A stretch of 64,000 nucleotides of DNA from CAZLYK01 sp964563495 (GTDB lineage: Bacteria > Acidobacteriota > Blastocatellia > RBC074), in NCBI GenBank assembly GCA_964563495.1, contig CAZLYK010000014.1, positions 1 through 64,000 of the forward strand, written 5' to 3'. Each line of letters starts with the position of its first letter. Positions within the stretch are counted from its first letter, which is position 1. Below the pieces are notes generated by a model that saw only the letters and a program-made list of their open reading frames with translations, searched no databases and had not been told where the DNA came from. Positions 9,771-15,243 of this stretch are shown here, piece after piece. The position numbers and the translations under genes are program-made.

Positions 9771-11168
9771 TCAGCCGGCGCCATGGCGAGCGAGTCTCTT
9801 GACCCGCTCGATGTAAGCCTGGACATCGAACTTCCGCGCACAACCCTGCGCTGACATATAGCGGATCAAGCCGAAGACGGGGCGCTGCGGACCCCAGGGG
9901 CGGTCGTGCTTGCCGCCGATGGCCCAGGCGATGCCGGTGTAGCCATTCGGGTCGCGCCCATCCAGTTCGTACCGGTCATTGAGTCTGACGGCAATCCCGA
10001 AGGCGTCTTCTGGCCCGGCGGTCCATTCGAGAATCTTCTTCGCCCAGTACATCCGCAGGTAGCCGTGCATTCGACCTGTGACCACCATTTCGAGCTGCGC
10101 CGCATTCCAGAGCGGGTCGTGCGTCTCGGCGGCTTCCAATTGCGCCTCTCGGTAGCGGTACGGACGCAGGTCTGCTGCGTGCTCGGCCAATGTTTTCCGC
10201 CCCCAATCAGGGCAGCCTGCCAGGCAATCGTACCGCGGGTTGCGCGCGACGTAGTTAATCGCTAATTCGCGCCGGACGATCAACTCTTCCAGGAATGCGG
10301 CCTTTGCCGTCTCCGGCGCGTCCGCCTCACGCACAGCCAAGGCGATCGTTAAAGGACCGAGCTGGCCGAAGTGCAGATATGCCGAAAGCTCGCTGGTCCC
10401 GGCGGCCTGGGGTTGATTGCGCGCCGTCTCGTAATCCGCCAGCCGTTGGTTGATGAATCGCCTTAATTGGCGCAGACCTTCTGCCGTTCCACTTTTGAAC
10501 TGGCTCACTGGCGCGGCGCTCCGATCCAGTGGTAGTTGATCAAGCAATCTTGCCGGAACGATTTCTCGACTTCCCGGCCGGTCGTGCTCCGACCAGCGAT
10601 ATCGTGCCCTGGGATTGTCCGGCGGATGTAAGAAGATCGGTAGCAGTTTATCAAGTTTCGGGCGGATCGTCCGCGCTGCATACTCTTCTTTTGGAAAAAG
10701 TTTGCTCGGCACGACGACATCAGCATCCACTGTCCAGAACGGAACGACCAGTTTTTCGGCCGCGCTCCGCCGCCAACCTTCCGGCTCGCGCATTGGGTTT
10801 TCATCTCCGACGACCAGACATGGTTTGACCTCGTCGCAAAAGCGCAGCAGGTCGTGCTCAGGGTAGGGTCGAAAGACGAAAGCTGCTCCCCGCCCTTCGA
10901 TCCTTCGCTTCGTCTCTTCCAGCCCCTCGACTAAAAAAGCGTAATGGCGCAGGTTGGCGTTGGGATACTTCGGATGCAGGCCGAAGAAGACCGCGATCGG
11001 GCGCTGCAACTCGTTGGCAGCCGCAATCGCCACGTCTAAGGCAGGGTTATCAACTCCCCGCTGGGCGCGCTGCATCCAGTAGACCACGCAGTCGCCGCCA
11101 GCCCCCGGCCTCCCGTCACGGCGCACAGTGACGCGGGGATTAGCCAGCAATTGCTCGATTCCGTTCAA
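9771..11168 (-). CDS. phr: Class II CPD deoxyribodipyrimidine photolyase
   Basis: A 465-residue light-driven flavoenzyme that splits cyclobutane pyrimidine dimers in DNA. The N-terminal alpha/beta domain opens with VVYWMQRAQR and DNPALD, which mark class II photolyases. The C-terminal FAD domain carries MHGYLRMYWAKKILEWT and the GRDPNGYTGIAW segment, also class II. The start codon is TTG at 11168. It overlaps the stop of the small SRPBCC remnant upstream (ATTGA), which suggests translational coupling. It belongs to the light-response cluster with the CarH-type regulator at 14014. Confidence 0.95.
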   Translation of the reverse strand: MNGIEQLLANPRVTVRRDGRPGAGGDCVVYWMQRAQRGVDNPALDVAIAAANELQRPIAVFFGLHPKYPNANLRHYAFLVEGLEETKRRIEGRGAAFVFRPYPEHDLLRFCDEVKPCLVVGDENPMREPEGWRRSAAEKLVVPFWTVDADVVVPSKLFPKEEYAARTIRPKLDKLLPIFLHPPDNPRARYRWSEHDRPGSREIVPARLLDQLPLDRSAAPVSQFKSGTAEGLRQLRRFINQRLADYETARNQPQAAGTSELSAYLHFGQLGPLTIALAVREADAPETAKAAFLEELIVRRELAINYVARNPRYDCLAGCPDWGRKTLAEHAADLRPYRYREAQLEAAETHDPLWNAAQLEMVVTGRMHGYLRMYWAKKILEWTAGPEDAFGIAVRLNDRYELDGRDPNGYTGIAWAIGGKHDRPWGPQRPVFGLIRYMSAQGCARKFDVQAYIERVKRLARHGAG

Positions 11169-11329
11169 TCGGTTCCCCCTCTTTGTCTTCCGCTCCCAGC
11201 AAATGCGCCGTCATGGCTGCCCGGTAGCGGTGTGATCCGCTCCAGATTGAAGGCATGACTGAAGAAGGCAAAGGTCTCGCTCTGCAAGCGTGGGATCATT
11301 TGTCTATGTTCGAGCAAGTAGGTTCTCAT
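11165..11329 (-). pseudogene. Truncated SRPBCC (polyketide-cyclase-like) gene
   Basis: This 54-codon ORF begins MRTYLLEHRQMIPR and continues with FAFFSHAFNLERITP, the N-terminal signature of SRPBCC proteins that often sit beside photolyase and SDR genes. Homology stops after ITP, where the family continues for over 100 residues. The last 20 codons are unrelated, and another frame there reads like the end of a different gene (HRYRAAMTAHLLG). A deletion therefore seems to have fused the 5' end of the SRPBCC gene to foreign sequence. It starts 12 bases after the SDR stop, and its TGA overlaps the photolyase TTG start. Confidence 0.72.
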
Positions 11330-11341
11330 CGTCTTCAATTC

Positions 11342-12841
11342 TTACCGGCCAGCTGCCCTGGCCTTGATCCGGCGCAGCATCCCGGCAAAGACCAATTGAT
11401 GGAGCGGGTAGAGGGTATACCAGTAGATCAGTCCGGCCAGTCCGACCGGATCGAAGCTCGCAGTCTGGCGAATGGTCGAGCCGGACGGCCCGGCCTCCAC
11501 TTCAAACTCTAACCAGGCTCTGCCGGGTAACTTCATTTCGGCTGCCAATCGCAGCAACCGGTCTGGCTCGAACGCCTCGACGCGCCAGAAATCGAGCGTC
11601 TCGCCGGGATGCAGCCAGTCAGGGTCGCGGCGTCCACGTCGCAGCCCGACGCCGCCAGCCAGCAAATCCAGGAACCCCCTGATCCGCCAGAGCCAGTCGC
11701 CGTAATACCAGCCGGTCTGGCCCCCAATGCGCCGAATCGGTTCGAACGCCAGAGCCGGAGCGCACCTGACCTGCGCGACGCGCGAATCCACCAGCCGCGA
11801 GCCAAACCTGACGCCGCCCCAACTCGCCGGCCGGCTGCCCGAAGAGAGCGCGTCAGACCAGCGCGTCTCGGCGTACTCCCGATCCTCGTTGTGCAACGCC
11901 CTGGCCATCGCCTCTCGAATCCCGCGCGGGCGAACGCTGAAGACCTCCAGCGCCGACCGGTCTTTCATCACGGTCGGATGGCGCAGACTCTCAACCAGCT
12001 TGCGCCCGATCCGCGCATAGACGGGAGTAATCAAACCTAGCCAGAGACTGGATAGGCGCGGGGTCAACACAGGTACTGGGATGATCGTGCGCCGCAAGCC
12101 GCGTTGCCGGGCATACTCCTGCATTATCTCTCCGTAGGAAGCCTGGTCCGTCCCGCCGATCTCGAATATCCGGCTCTGACCGGGCGGCAACTCGAGGGCT
12201 TCGATCAGATATGCCAGGACATCTTCAACCGCGATCGGCTGCGCGGGCGTCGTCACCCAGCGTGGAGCGACCATCACCGGCAGCCGTTCGGTTAAAGCCC
12301 GGATCATCTCGAACGAGAGAGAGCCGGAGCCGATGATGATCGAAGCCCGGAATTCGATGACCGGGACTCCGGCTTCCCGCAAGATCCGGCCGACTTCGTG
12401 TCGGCTGCGGAGGTGCGGCGAAAGAGCTTCATCGCTTTCGCCCAGCCCACCTGGCCCACCTGGCCCACCTAGCCCACCTAGATAGATGATTTGCTTCACT
12501 CCGGCCGCGCGAGCGGCCTCGCTGAAGTTACGCGCCGCCAGGCGATCTTCGTCCTCGAAGTCTCCGCCCGTCCCCATCGAATGCACCAGATAGTAAGCGG
12601 TATGCACACCTTGCAAAGCCGCTTCTAGACTGGCCGGATCGAGTAGATCACCCGCAACGACCTCAGTCTCCGCCACAACTCTGGCGCGGAGCGCATCGGG
12701 ACGGCGAGCCAGGCATCGCAGCCGATGACCGGCGCTCTCCAGATTCTTGAGTAGCCGCCCGCCAACGTAGCCGGTGGTTCCTGTTAGCAAAATCAATGGT
12801 CTTTGTTCAATCGATTCGATTGTCGGGGCTTTCTCGGGCAT
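11342..12841 (-). CDS. SDR family NAD(P)-binding protein with C-terminal DUF2867
   Basis: A 499-residue protein. The N-terminal extended short-chain dehydrogenase/NmrA-like domain has the dinucleotide motif TGTTGYVGGRLL at residues 20-31. A C-terminal SRPBCC-like DUF2867 domain (about 350-495) includes LIYWYTLYPLHQLVF near the end. Proteins with this layout are frequent beside photolyase genes in light- or stress-induced clusters; the substrate is unknown. Codons 150-156 encode a Gly-Gly-Pro tandem (GGLGGPGGPGGLG) from a 9-base tandem repeat at about 12449-12480. A TTGACTAGACA-like motif lies 8-16 bases upstream of the ATG. It heads a possible SDR, SRPBCC remnant, phr and dioxygenase transcript. 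Confidence 0.88.
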   Translation of the reverse strand: MPEKAPTIESIEQRPLILLTGTTGYVGGRLLKNLESAGHRLRCLARRPDALRARVVAETEVVAGDLLDPASLEAALQGVHTAYYLVHSMGTGGDFEDEDRLAARNFSEAARAAGVKQIIYLGGLGGPGGPGGLGESDEALSPHLRSRHEVGRILREAGVPVIEFRASIIIGSGSLSFEMIRALTERLPVMVAPRWVTTPAQPIAVEDVLAYLIEALELPPGQSRIFEIGGTDQASYGEIMQEYARQRGLRRTIIPVPVLTPRLSSLWLGLITPVYARIGRKLVESLRHPTVMKDRSALEVFSVRPRGIREAMARALHNEDREYAETRWSDALSSGSRPASWGGVRFGSRLVDSRVAQVRCAPALAFEPIRRIGGQTGWYYGDWLWRIRGFLDLLAGGVGLRRGRRDPDWLHPGETLDFWRVEAFEPDRLLRLAAEMKLPGRAWLEFEVEAGPSGSTIRQTASFDPVGLAGLIYWYTLYPLHQLVFAGMLRRIKARAAGR

Positions 12842-12847
12842 CTTCTA

Positions 12848-12860
12848 TTGTCTAGTCGAA
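12848..12860 (-). promoter_or_regulatory. Candidate CarH operator/promoter motif before the SDR gene
   Basis: Read on the minus strand this is TTCGACTAGACAA. Its 9-mer GACTAGACA recurs at 13667-13675 in the fasciclin-lipocalin control region. It starts a few bases upstream of the SDR start codon, and TTGAGA lies 17 bases further upstream of TAGACA. It may be a promoter element, an operator or both. Confidence 0.45.
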
Positions 12861-12892
12861 TCTCTTTCAATTCTCAACTGTCTTTGAAGGAT

Positions 12893-12935
12893 CAGGCGGC
12901 TGGAACCCGTCCCTACACCCAATCCCAGCCGCCTG
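12893..12935 (-). terminator. Stem-loop downstream of the fasciclin gene
   Basis: CAGGCGGCTGG (12893-12903) and CCAGCCGCCTG (12925-12935) form a perfect 11-bp stem with a 21-base loop, 24 bases past the fasciclin stop codon. No clear T-run follows on the minus strand, so it may be an RNA 3'-end stabiliser rather than an intrinsic terminator. Confidence 0.5.
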
Positions 12936-12958
12936 TCCAGATCATCCTCCTTGTTTTG

Positions 12959-13459
12959 TTACTGAGGAATGATGACCGTGTCGATCACGTGGATCACACC
13001 ATTGGACGCCGCGATGTCGGTCTTAACCACATTCGCGTTGTCAACCATCACCTTGCCACCGCCGGCCCGGATCTTGACTGAAGAACCCTGGACAGTCTGC
13101 GCCGACTTGAGCTTGACAACGTCCTTAGCCATGACTTTGCCCGAGACGACGTGGTAGAGCAGGATTTTGGTCAGCTTCTCCTTGTCCTTGAGCAGCGACT
13201 CGACCGTGCCAGCCGGCAACTTGGCGAAGGCTTCATCGGTCGGGGCGAAGACGGTGAACGGCCCTTTGCCCTTCAAAGTCTCAACCAACCCAGCCGCTGC
13301 CAACGCGGTCGCCAATGTCTTGAAGCTGCCCGCTGCTACCGCCGTGTCAACGATGTCCTTCTTCTCATGGGAGTCAGCCGCTCCGACCGGCGTCGCGGTC
13401 AAACCCGTAGCGACAAGGCCAACAAACATCCATCTAACGATTGTCGATTTGAGATTCAT
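12959..13459 (-). CDS. Exported fasciclin (FAS1) domain protein
   Basis: A 166-residue protein with a signal peptide (about 1-27) and one FAS1 domain. The H1 motif PFTVFAPTDEAFAKLP and the H2 region HVIDTVIIPQ at the very C-terminus are both present. FAS1 proteins are secreted adhesion or envelope proteins. AAAGGAACGAG lies just before the ATG. It is divergent from the truncated lipocalin and CarH genes, and the shared control region holds two candidate operator motifs, so it may be light-regulated. Confidence 0.92.
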   Translation of the reverse strand: MNLKSTIVRWMFVGLVATGLTATPVGAADSHEKKDIVDTAVAAGSFKTLATALAAAGLVETLKGKGPFTVFAPTDEAFAKLPAGTVESLLKDKEKLTKILLYHVVSGKVMAKDVVKLKSAQTVQGSSVKIRAGGGKVMVDNANVVKTDIAASNGVIHVIDTVIIPQ

Positions 13460-13846
13460 CTCGTTCCTTTCTCCTATTTGTTATTCAGATTGATATTTCC
13501 GGCCAGGAAGAAAATCCCTGATCGGTAACGTCTTCCGCCAGGCAGGCGGCAATCACCAGGATGATTGCCGCTTGCCACCCCATCCACCTCCCTCCCTCAA
13601 CGGTGGACACGATAGCCGTTCTCAGAGAGTCTGTCAAGCCTTTTTCTAGGATAAATGCAGGAATTTGACTAGACAGTACAAACTTGATCCTTGACAGTCG
13701 CTAGACATATAATTAAGATGCATTTATCAACCACTGTCCTGGGGGGCACGATTCGAGCGAGAGTGGGTCAGCGATGCGCCGATTGGCAAAGAACGAGCAC
13801 GAGGGGGGCGTGGCCTCCGAGGGCAAATGAGGTTGAAGGAGGTTTT
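13460..13846. promoter_or_regulatory. Divergent control region between fasciclin and lipocalin-carH
   Basis: This 387-base gap carries a hairpin (GCGGCAATC/GATTGCCGC, 13546-13571) near the fasciclin side. The motif TTTGACTAGACA is at 13664-13675. A second CTAGACA is at 13701-13707, 32 bases (three helical turns) later, and runs into TATAAT at 13708-13713. TTGATC lies 18 bases before that TATAAT, giving a plausible sigma-70 promoter toward the lipocalin-carH side. Sequence similar to 13669-13710 recurs at 15105-15142. Confidence 0.6.
13664..13713 (+). promoter_or_regulatory. Candidate promoter with repeated CTAGACA operator motif
   Basis: Two CTAGACA copies (13669 and 13701) bracket AAACTTGAT and CTTGAC; the second copy abuts the TATAAT -10 box. 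MerR-family light sensors of the CarH/LitR type usually repress by binding repeated sites over a promoter. The arrangement fits that mode, but the motif has not been tested here. Confidence 0.5.
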
Positions 13847-14017
13847 ATGATATTGAGTAAATTGTTTGCGCTGGTTGTTATCCTGACGAACACATCGGTG
13901 CTGGCGGGAGCGGATCGTCCGCAGGCGTTGGAGGTTGTTCCCTCGGTTGATCTTTTTCGTTACGCTGGAAAGTGGTATGAGATAATGAAAGGAAAGCAGT
14001 TGCCTGAATCGCCATGA
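13847..14017 (+). pseudogene. Truncated bacterial lipocalin (blc-like) gene
   Basis: A 56-codon ORF with a signal peptide (MILSKLFALVVILTNTSVLAG) and then LEVVPSVDLFRYAGKWYEI, the N-terminal strand and GxW motif of Blc-type lipocalins. Homology ends there. Ten unrelated residues follow, and the stop overlaps the carH start codon (ATGA). A complete Blc has about 170 residues, so the beta-barrel is gone. GGAGG precedes the ATG, so the leader may still be translated and may couple translation to carH. Lipocalin genes are common members of light-induced photolyase clusters. Confidence 0.8.
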
Positions 14018-14943
14018 ACAAGATGGTCTATCCAATCCGCGCCGTTTCCAAGCTGACCGGGATCAGCATTGATACGCTCCGCGCCTGGGAGCGGCGCTAT
14101 CAGGTCGTTGCCCCACACCGCGACGAGCGCGGGCGGCTCTACACGGAAGCCGATGTGCAGCGCCTGCGCCTGCTCAACGCGGCGGTGGAGAAAGGGCACG
14201 CGATTGGCCGGTTGGCGGGACTCAGCGATGAAGAACTAAACGCTCTGGTTGCCCGCCCGGCGATTGTGGAGGATGCCGCCGGTATCATGAAGCCGCCTCT
14301 CCGGGAAGAGCCTGCCCTGGCGCTGAGTTCAGTCATGGCCGCCATCAAACGGCTGGACTATGCAGAGGCAGAGCATGAACTGGCCTTGCTGGCGGCTGTC
14401 CTCGCTCCGCGCGACCTGGTTTACCGAGTTGCTCTCCCCTTGATGCAAAAGGTCGGCGAGTCCTGGCACGAGGGGAAGCTCAGCATCGCGCAGGAACATA
14501 TGACTTCTGCGCTCTTGCGCAACCTGGTGGGGGGTCTCGTCCCACACTACCGGCGAACTTCGCCGGCCGGCAAGCTCTTGTTTGCCACACCCAGCGGAGA
14601 GCACCACGAATTCGGCATTCTGCTCTCGGCCATGCTGGCAGCGGGCGGCGGACTGAGCATCGTCTATCTGGGAGCCGATCTACCCGCCGCAGAGATTGTC
14701 GTCGCCGCTCAGAAGACCGCGCCGCAGGCGGTCGTCCTTGGATTCATCGGGGCCAACGGCGCCAAAGCGGGGATTTTGGAAATACAAAAGATCGCCGATA
14801 AGCTGCCGTCACAAATTGAACTCTGGGTCGGCGGGCCGCAAGGAGAGGCTTTAGTCGCAGAGATCCGGAAGACGCGGGCGCTGATGATCGAAGATTTTCA
14901 GATGCTGGAACAGCACCTGGTCAGATTGGGAGCGCGGTTTTAA
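14014..14943 (+). CDS. carH: CarH/LitR-type MerR regulator with B12-binding photosensor
   Basis: A 309-residue transcription factor. A MerR helix-turn-helix (residues 5-72, RAVSKLTGISIDTLRAWERR) is followed by a cobalamin four-helix domain with the CarH signature Trp151-x9-Glu161-His162. The Rossmann B12 domain has Glu196-x-His198-x-x-Gly201; His198 matches the lower-axial ligand and His162 the light-dependent upper ligand of Thermus CarH. In that family adenosylcobalamin-bound tetramers repress in the dark and fall apart in light. All diagnostic residues are present, so light sensing is likely. Its gene overlaps the lipocalin remnant by 4 bases and lies by photolyase, SDR and fasciclin genes, its probable targets. 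Confidence 0.9.
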   Translation: MNKMVYPIRAVSKLTGISIDTLRAWERRYQVVAPHRDERGRLYTEADVQRLRLLNAAVEKGHAIGRLAGLSDEELNALVARPAIVEDAAGIMKPPLREEPALALSSVMAAIKRLDYAEAEHELALLAAVLAPRDLVYRVALPLMQKVGESWHEGKLSIAQEHMTSALLRNLVGGLVPHYRRTSPAGKLLFATPSGEHHEFGILLSAMLAAGGGLSIVYLGADLPAAEIVVAAQKTAPQAVVLGFIGANGAKAGILEIQKIADKLPSQIELWVGGPQGEALVAEIRKTRALMIEDFQMLEQHLVRLGARF

Positions 14944-14979
14944 GTCAGTTTGGCGGCGGGTAATTTCGGGTACAGCCGC

Positions 14980-15105
14980 GGGTAGATCGTCCTGGGCGAG
15001 CGTCGTCATCACGCATCGCGGATCGGGCAAGGCCACACTCAGTCGAACTCCCTCGCCGATCGCGAGATCATGGCCAATCCAGTCATGATGATGTCTGTTT
15101 CGATC
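14980..15105 (-). pseudogene. Remnant of a MOSC-domain gene
   Basis: On the minus strand this stretch reads DWIGHDLAIGEGVRLSVALP and then DPRCVMTTLAQDDLP. This is the core of the C-terminal half of MOSC proteins, including the conserved cysteine. A stop codon precedes it in frame, homology ends after LP, and no start or rest of the domain is present. The next frame downstream reads PRLYPKLPAAKLT to a stop next to the carH end, perhaps the tail of another lost gene. It is the third gene fragment in the light cluster. Confidence 0.75.
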
Positions 15106-15142
15106 TAGTCAAAACTTGATGTCTTGACGCAGAATAGTGACA
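15104..15142 (+). promoter_or_regulatory. Second copy of the CarH-cluster promoter-like motif
   Basis: TCTAGTCAAA (reverse complement of TTTGACTAGA at 13664-13673) is followed by AAACTTGAT, TCTTGAC and TAGTGACAT, in the same order as at 13669-13710. CCTGGGGGGC occurs downstream of both copies (13738 and 15150). It lies about 100-140 bases before the TPR-CHAT gene, which could therefore be linked to the light regulon. Confidence 0.45.
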
Positions 15143-15243
15143 TCGATTGCCTGGGGGGCTGAACTTCCCGCAATCTTACTGCCCGCTCGACATATGTTGA
15201 CGGGCGGTTCGCAGTGATCAACATTTGAAAGAGAGTGTGCTCC

